This document shows positions 17,130 through 27,400 of a DNA stretch of 56,613 bases, in pieces. Position 1 is the stretch's first letter; every line of letters begins with the position of its first letter. The notes beneath the pieces are model-generated. The model searched no databases and had not been told where the DNA came from. It saw nothing but the letters and a program-made list of their open reading frames with translations. The translations under genes and the position numbers were made by a program. The stretch lies in NCBI GenBank assembly GCA_900543755.1, contig UQSP01000008.1, forward strand, positions 1 through 56,613. The letters run 5' to 3'. Origin of the DNA: an uncultured Eubacteriales bacterium (GTDB taxonomy: Bacteria; Bacillota; Clostridia; Christensenellales; Pumilibacteraceae).

Positions 17130-17136
17130 GATACGA

Positions 17137-17733
17137 TTATTTCCTTGCGTAAGTGTTGCTTTTGCCTGCGTCCACAATGCCTATCACCGCGGTAACCGAT
17201 TTAGAAGGAACAAGCATGTCGCCTTCGGTAACGGTTACGCCCGTGCGCCGCTGTGCGTCCGTGGCCGAAGCTATCGCACGGCTGAGCGACAGAGGCATAT
17301 CGCCGTAGCCGGGCGAAAATCTCATGGTCAGTTTTTCCCCTATCGCGGTATTAAGACGCACCGTTTCCTCCGCCTCGTCCGCGACGCACTCCACGGCGGC
17401 GACGCCCGCGGCGTCCAGCGCGAAAGCGTCCGCCATGTCCGAAACGGAAAGTCTGCTGATTTCCTTGTCCAAATCATGCCCTGCCGTAACGGTCATAAGC
17501 GCGGCGCGGGAACAGTTTTCAAACAGTTTTTCGGCGCATTTCCCCGTGAACAGCACTCCGCCCGCGCAATAGCCCTCTTCCGTTTTCGTAACGTCGAAAA
17601 TCCTGACGGACTGCTTGGGCGCAATTATCTTTTCGGCTTTATCGGCGGCTTTAAGGGCAAGCCGAAGCGTATCGGGGTCGGCTTCTCCCTTCACGCCCAT
17701 GTATAACAATACGTCTTTAAGCGGTATTTTCAT
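17137..17733 (-). CDS. MetH reactivation domain as a separate protein
   Basis: The protein has 198 residues matching the C-terminal vitamin B12-dependent methionine synthase activation domain. The diagnostic AdoMet-binding segment RFSPGYGDMPLSLS lies at about residues 136-149, followed by the SKSVTAVIGI strand near the end. It would re-methylate oxidised cobalamin on the shorter MetH using S-adenosylmethionine and a reductant. The gene lies between metF (4-base ATGA overlap) and metH (7-base gap), so the three proteins are made together. The tail VDAGKSNTYARK is typical of stand-alone versions. Confidence 0.9.
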   Translation of the reverse strand: MKIPLKDVLLYMGVKGEADPDTLRLALKAADKAEKIIAPKQSVRIFDVTKTEEGYCAGGVLFTGKCAEKLFENCSRAALMTVTAGHDLDKEISRLSVSDMADAFALDAAGVAAVECVADEAEETVRLNTAIGEKLTMRFSPGYGDMPLSLSRAIASATDAQRRTGVTVTEGDMLVPSKSVTAVIGIVDAGKSNTYARK

Positions 17734-18608
17734 TGTCCCTCGTTCACACGCGCGATAAGCGATTTTACGTTTTCGGCTATTCGGGTAGCCGTTGCGACGT
17801 TGTTCATGACGTAGACGTGTATGCCGTCCACGCCGCCCGCGATAAGGTCCGCAATCTGCTCCGTGGCGTATGCAATACCGGCGTCGGCAATGGCGACAGG
17901 GTCGGAACCGTACTTAGAAAGCAGTCTTGAAAGCTTTGAAGGAATCTTTACGCCCGCAAGCGAAATTATGCGGTCCACCTGACTGACTTTGACGACAGGC
18001 ATTATCCCCGCCTGCACGGGCACGTCGATGCCTGCAAGCCGAATGAGCTGAATAAACTCGAAAAAGTCCTCGTTGTCGAAAAACAGCTGGGAATTGAGGT
18101 GAGTGACTCCTGCCTCCACCTTAAGGCGCAGGTTTTTAATATCCTCGAAGCGGTTTTTTGCCTCGACGTGGCCCTCGGGATAGCAAGCCCCTGCAACGTT
18201 AAGCGCGGGATTGACCTTTTTTATATATTCGACAAGCTGCGACGCGTAACGGAAGCTGCCTTCCTTTATCCCCTCCTCGCGGTCGCCGCGCAACGCCATG
18301 ACGTTTTCCACTCCGCAACCGGTAAGGTTTTTAAGCGCGTCGTTGATATCCGACTCGTCGCTGCCCATGCATGTGATGTGCGCCAAAGGCTCCACGCCCG
18401 CGGCTTTGACGGCGCTTGCAAGCATCGCCGTGTTTTTTCCGCCCTTGCCGCCCGCGCCGTAAGTAATGGATATATAATCGGGCGAAAGCTTTTTAAGCCC
18501 GTTGACGGTATCCAGCATGGCGCCCATATCCGCAGATTCTTTTTTGGGCGGAAACATCTCAAACGAAAACACGCATTTTTTCTTGTTGAACAATTCTCTT
18601 ATATTCAT
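17730..18608 (-). CDS. metF: 5,10-methylenetetrahydrofolate reductase
   Basis: The protein has 292 residues forming a single TIM-barrel FAD enzyme that makes the methyl-tetrahydrofolate used by MetH. FSFEMFPPKKE (residues 14-24) holds the catalytic glutamate region. DYISITYGAGGKG and ALRGDREEG follow as in bacterial MetF. Methylene-tetrahydrofolate is also the pool that feeds purine formylation. AAAGGTG precedes ATG 18608. The gene begins only 33 bases after the giant helicase gene, so its transcript probably starts at that gene's promoter. Confidence 0.95.
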   Translation of the reverse strand: MNIRELFNKKKCVFSFEMFPPKKESADMGAMLDTVNGLKKLSPDYISITYGAGGKGGKNTAMLASAVKAAGVEPLAHITCMGSDESDINDALKNLTGCGVENVMALRGDREEGIKEGSFRYASQLVEYIKKVNPALNVAGACYPEGHVEAKNRFEDIKNLRLKVEAGVTHLNSQLFFDNEDFFEFIQLIRLAGIDVPVQAGIMPVVKVSQVDRIISLAGVKIPSKLSRLLSKYGSDPVAIADAGIAYATEQIADLIAGGVDGIHVYVMNNVATATRIAENVKSLIARVNEGQ

Positions 18609-18641
18609 CCTGACACCTTTATCGGCAAATTAAATTTTTCT

Positions 18642-21600
18642 TCAGACCGTATAATTGCCGTCCACGGTAAGAATCACGAAACCTTCTTTAACGGCAAGCT
18701 CCAACGCTTTTTCCGTCCATTCGGTTGCTTTTGCGGTTTTTCTGCCGGCGTTCATAAGCGTCATTATCTGCTTTACAAGACCGTCCTTGTCGGCAGGTCC
18801 GCTCAGCTCCAGCGCACAGCGCGCCGCGGCGACGAGTTCGTAAGGGCAGACGCGGGTATAATCGCGTTTGTTTTTCTCGTCCAGCGGGCGGAACGTATCG
18901 ACGTCCTTATCCGTAAAGTAAACGTAACCGTCCGTTTCCCTTATGAGTTCCGCTTCTTCTTTCATGATATCGTAAAGCCTTTGCACGGCCTTTTTGGCGG
19001 TTTTGGGCACCGAATACACGGTCATGAGGTAAAAAGCAAGCGTATTTTCCTCCACGGGACCTTCCGCCGCGACGATATTCCTTATCTTTTGTTTTATAGC
19101 CGCAACGTTGTTGTCGTTTAAAACGTAATCGGGCCCGGCTTTGGCAAGCGGCTTAAGGTTTGCACTGCGATAAGTGCGCTTATATCGTGCCGTAATTTCC
19201 TTGGCGTTCTTTTTGCCGACGGCGCCCGCTTTGGTAAGCGAAGCCACCAAATCCTTGATTTTGTTTATTTCGCGCTTGGGGTTGCCAAGATAATTTACCG
19301 TCCAGAGGAAATGCACGTTCCAGCCCAAAGTCTTGAGAATTTTGGTGTGCATCGCCACCCTGTCGCGCACGCTTTTAATCCTGTATTCGTTTCCGCTGTC
19401 GCAGATTACGGCAAGGATATATTTGTCGGGGTCGCGCGGGTCGACCACGGCAACGTCAATCTTAAAGTCGGAAACGCCCAGATCGTAAACGCATTTAAGT
19501 CCTTTTTCGGTAAGCTCGCGCGCGATGTATTCGCCGATGCCTTTCTCTCTTACGCCCACGCTGCGGGAGTTAAACACAAGCATTTCCCTGCCGCGCTCGG
19601 CATACTCGAGAAAAGCCTTAAGTCCGCGCACGCCCTGCGACGAAGTGCGCTGCAAATCTATCATATTGGCGCGTATGGAGGAAAACACCTTCATTTCCAT
19701 ACGGGCTCGGGTGGCGGCGACGTTAAGCCTCCTGTATCCGCCGGCCTGGTTAAGCGGGCCGAAGTTAAGCGACAGTTTTCCGTCGCGGTCGGGACCGTAC
19801 CCCACCGAAAAAAGAATTACGTCGCGCTCGTCACCCTGAACGTTTTCAAGATTTTTGACGAAAACGGGCTCGTCCCGCTCGAACGCTTCTTCCTCAAGCT
19901 TAGCCTCTCTCAGCGCTTTTATGAGGTTATCCTCGATATAGGCCTGCTGCGCGCCGTTGAAAGTGACGACGCCTATCGACTGGTTTTTAAGCGCGGGATT
20001 GCGAAGGCGGACCAGGATGTTTTTGATAAGTTCCTGCGCTTCCTTTTTGTTGCACTTCGAGCCGCCGCGGTCGTAAACGCCGTCCACGTATTCGAAAGTG
20101 ACTTTACTGTTCATCTCACCCGGCGAGGGGAAAGTCAGAAGCTGGTTGTCGTAGTACATTGCGTTGGAAAACGCGATAAGACTTTCGTGATGAGAGCGGT
20201 AATGCCACAGCAAATGACGCTCCGGCATACCGATTGCAAGACAGTCGTCGAGTATACTTTCAAGGTCCTCGACGTCGAGATGCTCCTCGTCTTTGAAATC
20301 CGCGCCGAAAAACGTCGTGGGCGGAAGCTGTTTGGGGTCGCCCACCACGATGACCTGCTTGGCGCGTGCAATCGTACCCACGGCTTTACATGTAGGCACC
20401 TGAGACGCCTCGTCGAAAATAACCAGGTCGAATTTATCAAGGTCAAAATCGAGAAATTGCGTGGCGGAAGCGGGACTCATGAGCATACAAGGACAAGCAT
20501 ACTTCATGACGGTAGGAATCTGCGTGAAAAGCTTTCGGAGAGTTACGCCTTTTACGCCGTTTTTCTGCGCGCGCAATAATATAACTTTTTCAAGATTGTG
20601 GTCGCCGTCGTCGTGCGGCGTGGGCAGACTTTCCACAAGACGCGCATAAAGCTCCGCCCTGACTAAACGCTCGTACTCCTCGGAAACCGCTTTAAACCTT
20701 TCGATAGCCTCCTCAAGCGTAAGGCCGGAGAACTGGCAAAGCCTGTCGTCCAGAGAAATTTCGCTGCGAACGAAATTGTAGTACACGCATTTTTTAAAGC
20801 AGCTTAAAATATCGTCGGGCGTAATTTCCCCCACGTTAAGCGGCTCCAGCACGAACTCGAATCCGCTTTTGCGGCACTCCTCCACGATTTCCTGATATTT
20901 GCTCCAGCCGGCAATGAGGTCAAGATTTTTCATAAGCTGCAGGACGTATTCCGTTTCTCTGTCTATATCGGGAATCCTGCGGTTTTCGTTTAACGCGAAA
21001 ATTTCCGAAAACTGCGCCCTTGCCTTTTCGGCGCTTTCGTAAGCGGAAGCAAAGTACTCGAGGTACAAAAACGGCGAGTTTGCCGCGATGTAACGGCAGG
21101 ACTCGAAAAACACGTTGACGTCGAAATCGGCGTACACGTTTTTCGCGGCTTTGGTAAGCGCGCGCAAATCCTCCGCCGCCTTAATCAAAGCCGCCTCCTC
21201 TTCTCCGAACCCGGGTTTTTTCAGCTTTTCGGCGCGCTTTTCTATCTCGAATCGGTTTTGCGCTATCTTCAAAAGTTCTGCGTAATAATCCGCGCGGTAT
21301 TCCTTTTCAAGCTCCGTCTTGACGCTTGCGGCGTATTTTTTGGCAAGCCGCGCCATGGACGAATCTTTTTTGCGCGCGTTAAGCACTTCCGCGGGGGTAA
21401 AGATTTTTTCGGGGAATTCGCCGTAACGCAGCGAAAACGCTTCCTTAAGACGGCGCTCGAGTTCTATGAGCGACAGATAGCTTTCCGCCGCGGACAAAAG
21501 CGAAACGTTTTCCCTCCCGCCCGAAATGACTTTTTTGACCGCATCGGAGCCGTTTATAAGCCGCGAAACTTCGTACAGCCCCTTGATTTTTTCGTGCGTA

Positions 21601-24278
21601 AGCGACACGGTACGCATATTAAATACGGGTATGAGATTGCGCGCGTAGCTTTTAAGGGTCTTAAGCTCGCGGTAATAAATCTGAAGAATACTTTCGCCTT
21701 TCACGCGCCAACGCTCGTTGTAGTCGAACCTACCCACGTCGCGGAAAGGGGACTTTTCGATGTTGCCGCACTCCTTCGCGCGCAACGACAGCTCGGTCAG
21801 CAAGCCGAGGTAACGGTTAAAGCTGTTTTTATTGAGTTTTTCGTAGAAAAGGCTGTCAATAGTCAGACAATCGGGCGCGTCTTTGTTGTCGAGATAGCCC
21901 AAAATCCCCTCGTAAACAGAAAATCCCAGGGAGTGGACGGTATGCATGGCTTCCATTTCGCCCTGAATACTGCGGATAAGGGAACTTAATTCCTTTCTGT
22001 TTTCGTTTGACGCTTTGTTTTCCGCAGACCCAGCAAGCGACATGGTATTGACAAGCTTGTCGACAACGTCAGTTTTTTTGGTCTTTTCAGAATACAGCTC
22101 CAGACAGAAGTCGCCTAACCCGATGTCTTTCAGTCTTTTGTAAACGACGGACAGCGCCGCCATTTTTTCCGCGACGAAAAGCACCCTTCTGCCGTTTACG
22201 ATGTTGTTGGCAATCATGTTGGTTATCGTCTGCGATTTGCCCGTTCCGGGAGGTCCGTGCAACACGAAACTCTTGCTTAAAGAGTCGACTATGGCGGAAT
22301 ACTGCGACGAATCCGCGCTTATGGGCAGATATATTTTTCCGTCCTCGAGATACGCCTCGTCCGACGAAAGCTGTTTGTCCGTGGCGTCTGCGGAGGAATA
22401 CTCGCTGCGGTTTTCAAGCAGCGATCGTATAAGCTTGCTTTCGCGGAACTTGTCCATTCTGGTACGGACGTCTTTCCACATAAGGTAGCTGGAAAAAGAC
22501 AGCGAGCAAAGATAAACGCTGTCGTAAATCGCCCAGCCTTTCTGTCCCGAAACTTCCTTTTTGATGCGTGCAAGCACGGGCGCGTAACCCGAAAGAGATT
22601 GCGCCTTGAACTCGCTGAGCGCACGGACGTCTATATTGAACTGCTGATAAAGATATTCCAGAAGAGTGGTATTTACGTGCACTTCGTCTTCGTTGACCGA
22701 AACCGAAAACGTCTTTTCCAGTCCGCCGCGACGCACCATGGTGACGGGATAAAGCAACACGGGCGCGTATTTATAATCCGTTTCGTCAACGGACCACTTT
22801 AAAAAGCCCGCGGCAAGATACAGCGACGCCGTACCGGACTCTTCCTGGCGGCTTTTTTCCTTGCGGTAGACGTTTGTAAGCGCCCTTTCAAAGTCTTTGC
22901 CCGAACAAGACAACCTTAAATGCTTGTTTTTGTATTCGTAAAGCAGCAGGTCGGATACGGGTTTAAGCGATACGGTTTTGGTGAAATCTTCCTTAAACGC
23001 GTCCAAAAGAGTAGTTTCGCCGGGGTCGGTGGGACGCAGCTCGAACTCCGTAAAAGAGGGAACCGAAGCTATAAAATCGTCCAGTTTTGCCGTAAGAATC
23101 TTGACCGTATATGCGGAAACTTTGAAGTTTAAAAGGGGATTGCGCATGTCAAGGTCCAAAAGCCTTCTTTCCCACTGTTTTTCCCTTGTGACCAGCGTGC
23201 CGCCGCTTAAGTTACCCTTAATTTCCTCTATTTTTCGCGGCAGTGCGGTGTCCGAATAATCCGCCGCAGTCTTAAGGTCATATCCGCCCGCCGTCTTTAC
23301 GCGCTCGGGAAGCGGCAGAACGTTCATCATGCGCGCGTATTTCAAATCTACGAAAAATTCTATGCCCTGCTTTTTTATGGCGGAAACGGTGCGCTTTTCG
23401 TTGCTTTCGAAATTAAGCCCCTCGAATATGCCCGAAACCGAAACCATGGAAATTTCGTTTACGCCGCGCTCTATTTTGTTCTCAATCAGAGAAGAATCGT
23501 CGATAACCGTGTCACCGAAACACTCGTCGGATAAAAACGCGCCCACGTACCACGCGCCGCCCGAGCGGCCGAATACGCAGTTTATTCCCGCGTTTTCCAG
23601 TAAGGAAGCAAACAAAAGCGCAAGTTCGCAGGAAGAGGCGGTCTTGTTTTTAATAAGCTCCTGAGCGTCGGCGACGATAAGGTCGTCGCCCGTTTGCTCG
23701 GCACGGACAAAGGAAGCTTCGCAAAGAACGGCATACGCCGCCGCAAAGTAAAATCTTACGTCGTTTTTACTTGATTCACCGTAAAATCCGCCGGTATACT
23801 TCTGCTTCCAGGACGTAAGCTTTTTTTCTATCATTGCGCCGACGGGCTTAAGGGCGGACGACTTGCGTACAAATGCGGCAAGACTTTCGGGACGCGAGGA
23901 AAAATCGCACTCGTTGAAAGCAAGCAAAGTTACCTGCGCCGACTGAACGCAAAGCGTTTTGCCCCCGCGGCTTACCTTAACGGTGATTTCGCCTTCTCTG
24001 CGCTCCGAAAGCGCGACCGTGAATACGGGTGAAATCAGATTTTCCGCCTCGAAATTAAGTACGGACTTTCTGGGAAGAGTTACGGTTTTTGAAAAAGGCA
24101 GCAAAAATCCCGGCTGCGAAGTTATTTCCACCGTAACGTCGTCGATTTCCTCGTCCGAATAATTTTTGACGTAAAGTCTGTTGAAGGGGCTTACACCCGT
24201 TTGCAACATGTAGTAGCTTACTATCGGGCTTAATTGAAGCTCCAGTCCGACAAAGTCATTTTCTTTTTCCGTTGACAT
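18642..24278 (-). CDS. Giant DUF4011-type SF1 helicase with C-terminal nuclease-like domain
   Basis: The protein has 1,878 residues. The order is a beta-rich N-terminus, a transglutaminase-like segment with TASSCELALLFASLLENAG (about 200-230), DUF4011 opening with WERRLLDLDMRNPLLNF (about 366), Walker A GPPGTGKS (about 674), Walker B IFDEASQVP (about 1286) and VGDPKQLPPT (about 1312). It continues with the helicase VAATRARMEMKVF region (about 1530), a PD-(D/E)XK-like nuclease region (about 1560-1680) and a DUF3320-like end (about 1700-1860). Family relatives are ATP-driven nucleic-acid enzymes, some in defence loci. In the nuclease region FKIDVAVV is kept, but the acidic residue of the usual IECDG motif reads VICDS, so cleavage may be lost. 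No partner gene is adjacent; metF follows. Confidence 0.82.
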   Translation of the reverse strand: MSTEKENDFVGLELQLSPIVSYYMLQTGVSPFNRLYVKNYSDEEIDDVTVEITSQPGFLLPFSKTVTLPRKSVLNFEAENLISPVFTVALSERREGEITVKVSRGGKTLCVQSAQVTLLAFNECDFSSRPESLAAFVRKSSALKPVGAMIEKKLTSWKQKYTGGFYGESSKNDVRFYFAAAYAVLCEASFVRAEQTGDDLIVADAQELIKNKTASSCELALLFASLLENAGINCVFGRSGGAWYVGAFLSDECFGDTVIDDSSLIENKIERGVNEISMVSVSGIFEGLNFESNEKRTVSAIKKQGIEFFVDLKYARMMNVLPLPERVKTAGGYDLKTAADYSDTALPRKIEEIKGNLSGGTLVTREKQWERRLLDLDMRNPLLNFKVSAYTVKILTAKLDDFIASVPSFTEFELRPTDPGETTLLDAFKEDFTKTVSLKPVSDLLLYEYKNKHLRLSCSGKDFERALTNVYRKEKSRQEESGTASLYLAAGFLKWSVDETDYKYAPVLLYPVTMVRRGGLEKTFSVSVNEDEVHVNTTLLEYLYQQFNIDVRALSEFKAQSLSGYAPVLARIKKEVSGQKGWAIYDSVYLCSLSFSSYLMWKDVRTRMDKFRESKLIRSLLENRSEYSSADATDKQLSSDEAYLEDGKIYLPISADSSQYSAIVDSLSKSFVLHGPPGTGKSQTITNMIANNIVNGRRVLFVAEKMAALSVVYKRLKDIGLGDFCLELYSEKTKKTDVVDKLVNTMSLAGSAENKASNENRKELSSLIRSIQGEMEAMHTVHSLGFSVYEGILGYLDNKDAPDCLTIDSLFYEKLNKNSFNRYLGLLTELSLRAKECGNIEKSPFRDVGRFDYNERWRVKGESILQIYYRELKTLKSYARNLIPVFNMRTVSLTHEKIKGLYEVSRLINGSDAVKKVISGGRENVSLLSAAESYLSLIELERRLKEAFSLRYGEFPEKIFTPAEVLNARKKDSSMARLAKKYAASVKTELEKEYRADYYAELLKIAQNRFEIEKRAEKLKKPGFGEEEAALIKAAEDLRALTKAAKNVYADFDVNVFFESCRYIAANSPFLYLEYFASAYESAEKARAQFSEIFALNENRRIPDIDRETEYVLQLMKNLDLIAGWSKYQEIVEECRKSGFEFVLEPLNVGEITPDDILSCFKKCVYYNFVRSEISLDDRLCQFSGLTLEEAIERFKAVSEEYERLVRAELYARLVESLPTPHDDGDHNLEKVILLRAQKNGVKGVTLRKLFTQIPTVMKYACPCMLMSPASATQFLDFDLDKFDLVIFDEASQVPTCKAVGTIARAKQVIVVGDPKQLPPTTFFGADFKDEEHLDVEDLESILDDCLAIGMPERHLLWHYRSHHESLIAFSNAMYYDNQLLTFPSPGEMNSKVTFEYVDGVYDRGGSKCNKKEAQELIKNILVRLRNPALKNQSIGVVTFNGAQQAYIEDNLIKALREAKLEEEAFERDEPVFVKNLENVQGDERDVILFSVGYGPDRDGKLSLNFGPLNQAGGYRRLNVAATRARMEMKVFSSIRANMIDLQRTSSQGVRGLKAFLEYAERGREMLVFNSRSVGVREKGIGEYIARELTEKGLKCVYDLGVSDFKIDVAVVDPRDPDKYILAVICDSGNEYRIKSVRDRVAMHTKILKTLGWNVHFLWTVNYLGNPKREINKIKDLVASLTKAGAVGKKNAKEITARYKRTYRSANLKPLAKAGPDYVLNDNNVAAIKQKIRNIVAAEGPVEENTLAFYLMTVYSVPKTAKKAVQRLYDIMKEEAELIRETDGYVYFTDKDVDTFRPLDEKNKRDYTRVCPYELVAAARCALELSGPADKDGLVKQIMTLMNAGRKTAKATEWTEKALELAVKEGFVILTVDGNYTV

Positions 24279-24315
24279 CAGATTACCTCTTTACCGGCAT
24301 ACGCCGCCGTAAAAG

Positions 24316-24344
24316 ATTATAACATATAACCCGATAAAAAGCAA
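24316..24344 (-). promoter_or_regulatory. Promoter of the helicase-metF-metH transcript
   Basis: On the minus strand the boxes are TTGCTT (24344-24339), 17 bases, TATAAT (24321-24316). It lies 38 bases upstream of the helicase start. No cobalamin or SAM riboswitch is seen between it and the gene, or before metF. Confidence 0.7.
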
Positions 24345-24361
24345 TCCGAAGCCGGCAAAAG

Positions 24362-24403
24362 GGCAACAAAAATAAAAGAACGGTAATTTTTCAACCGTTC
24401 TTT
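24362..24403 (-). terminator. Intrinsic terminator after carB
   Basis: A perfect 10-bp stem AAAGAACGGT/ACCGTTCTTT (24375-24384 with 24394-24403) has a 9-base loop. On the minus strand it is followed by TATTTTTGTTG, closing the pyrimidine operon. Confidence 0.85.
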
Positions 24404-24429
24404 GCCGAATTTTGTAAATATTCTTTACC

Positions 24430-27400
24430 TTAAACGCCTATGTCCTGTAACGCTACGGGAGTAAGCTCGCTGTCCTTTTTGCCCACTTTAAGCGCCTCCA
24501 CGAACGCGGATACAGTATCAAGAGAAGTGAAAACGGTAACTCCGCTTTCTACGGCAAGCCTTCTTATCCTGAAGCCGTCGCGGCGGGTGTTTCTGCCCTT
24601 GGTGGGAGTGTTGACTATGAGTTTGACGCTGCCCGATTTAATCATGCGTTCGATATCGTCGCATTCGTGAAGCTTACCCACTTCCTCGGCGGATATGCCG
24701 CTTTCTCTGAGTGCCGCGGCGGTACCCGAAGTCGCGTAAAGCTTGTACCCGAGGTCAAACAGGTCTTTTGCCAAAGGAAGCGCCTCTTGTTTGCTCTTGT
24801 TGGAAACGGAAATGAATATGCCCCCTTTGCTCATGTTGATTCCGCTTGCGTAAAGGCCCTTGAGTATTGCCTCTCCCACCGTGGGAGCGATACCCAGCAC
24901 TTCGCCCGTGGACTTCATTTCGGGGCTGAGGGAAATTTCCAGCTCGGGAATCTTATCATTGGAAAATACGGGAACTTTTACGGCGTAGTATGCGGATTTT
25001 TTATAAAGTCCCGTTCCGTAACCCATGTTTTCCAGTTTTTCGCCCAGACAGCAGCGCGTGGCAAGTCCCACCATGGGAATGCCCGTAACCTTGCTGATAT
25101 AAGGTACCGTACGGCTGGAGCGCGGATTGACCTCTATGATATAAATATCCTCGCCTTTAAGGATAAACTGAATGTTTATAAGTCCCACCGTTTTGGTGCC
25201 CAGCGCGAGTTTTTTGGTGATATCGATTATATCGTCTACGGTTTTACCGAGGAAAGACGACGGATAGCGCGAAATACTGTCGCCGCTGTGTACGCCCGTG
25301 CGCTCGATATGCTCCATAATTCCGGGAATAAGCACTTCGTTGCCGTCGCAAATGGCGTCGACTTCCAGCTCCTTACCCGCAATATACTGGTCGACAAGTA
25401 CGGGGTGTTCTTGAATATTGACGTTTATTATGTCCATATACTCGCGGATTTCGGTGTCGGTATACGCTATTTCCATACCCTGACCGCCAAGAACGTAACT
25501 CGGACGCACCAGAACGGGATACCCAAGCTCGTGCGCGGCGTCCAAAGCTTCCTCGCAGGTGTAGACGGTTTTTCCCTTCGGACGCAGAATATGCAGTTTT
25601 TCAAGCAGTTTATCGAATTCCTCGCGGTCCTCGGCGTCGTTAATGGATTCCACGGTGGTGCCAAGAATCTTATACCCCGCGTCGGAAACGGATTTGGCAA
25701 GTTTAATCGCGGTCTGACCGCCGAACTGCACCACCACTCCCGCCGGCTTTTCGATTTCCAATACGCTGATGACGTCTTCGGGGGTAAGCGGTTCGAAATA
25801 AAGTTTGTCGCTGACGTCGAAGTCGGTGGAAACGGTTTCGGGATTGTTGTTTACGATTATCGCCTCATACCCCGCCGCTTTGATGGCTTTTATGCACTGA
25901 ACGGAGCAGTAATCGAATTCCACGCCCTGCCCTATACGGATAGGTCCGCTGCCAAGTACGACAATGGACTTTTTGCCCGTGGCTGCCGCCTCGTTTTCCT
26001 CCTCGTAAGTGGAGTAATAATATGGGGAAACCGCCTCGAATTCCGCGCCGCAGGTGTCCACGATTTTATACGCGGGGAATATTCCCATGCTTTCGCGCAA
26101 AGACCTTATTTCCGATTCCTTTACGCCGCAGAAGTCGGCTATCGCGCGGTCGGAAAATCCTTTGCGCTTGATTTTTTTCATGAAATCTTTGTCAAGACAA
26201 GCTGTTTTTTCGCGCCTGATTTTCTCTTCAAGCTCCACTATTCCCTTAAGTTTTACCAAAAACCACTTGTCGATTGTGGTAATTTCGCTTATCGTATCGA
26301 CCGTTATTCCTTTACGCAAAGCGGCGCAGATACAGAAAAGACGCTCGTCGTCCTTGACGGTAAGTTGCGCAAACAGTTTGTCTTTGGACATTTTGTTGAA
26401 CTTTGCGCTGTCCAGCGAATAGTGATTAAGCTCCAGCGAGCGCACAGCCTTTAAAAGAGCCGCCTCGAAATTGGCGCCGATGCTCATGACTTCGCCCGTG
26501 GCCTTCATGCGCGTACCCAGAGTCTTGTTTGCCTCGGTAAACTTATCGAAAGGCCAGCGCGGGAACTTACAGACGACGTAATCCAAAGTAGGCTCGAAAC
26601 ACGCGTAAGTCTTGCCGGTAACGCCGTTTACGATTTCGTCGAGGTTATAGCCTATCGCAATAAGCGCGGCGACTTTCGCGATGGGATAACCCGTAGCTTT
26701 GCTTGCAAGCGCGGAAGAACGAGAAACTCTGGGGTTTACCTCTATAACCGCATATTTCATGGACTGAGTGTCTAACGCGAACTGAACGTTACAGCCGCCG
26801 CATATTTTTAGCGCGGAAATGATGTTGAGCGCGGCGGAGCGAAGCATCTGATATTCCTCGTCGCGCAAAGTCTGAGAGGGTGCAAGCACTATGCTGTCGC
26901 CCGTGTGAATGCCCACGGGGTCCAGATTTTCCATGTTACAGATGGTTATCACGTTACCGCTTTGGTCGCGCATAACCTCGTACTCTATCTCCTTCCAGCC
27001 CGAAACGCATTTTTCGATAAGGCACTGATGCACGCGCGACGCCTGCAGTCCCGTCTTGCATATCGTCCTAAGCGAAGCCTCGTCTTCGGCAATTCCTCCG
27101 CCCGTGCCGCCCAGCGTGTAAGCGGGACGCACAATCACGGGATAGCCTTTTTCGGCGGCGAAAGCGACTGCGCCCTCCACGTCGTGCGTGATGACGGAGT
27201 CGATACAGGGCTCGCCTATTTCCTCCATAGTCTGTTTGAAGAGTTCGCGGTCCTCGGATTTTTTGATGGAATCAACGGTCGTACCCAAAAGGCGCACGCC
27301 CATTTCGTCCAGAAATCCGCTTTCGGCAAGCTCGCACGCAAGGTTAAGACCTGTTTGTCCGCCCAGCGTGGGAAGAATACTGTCGGGTTTTTCCTTGCGG

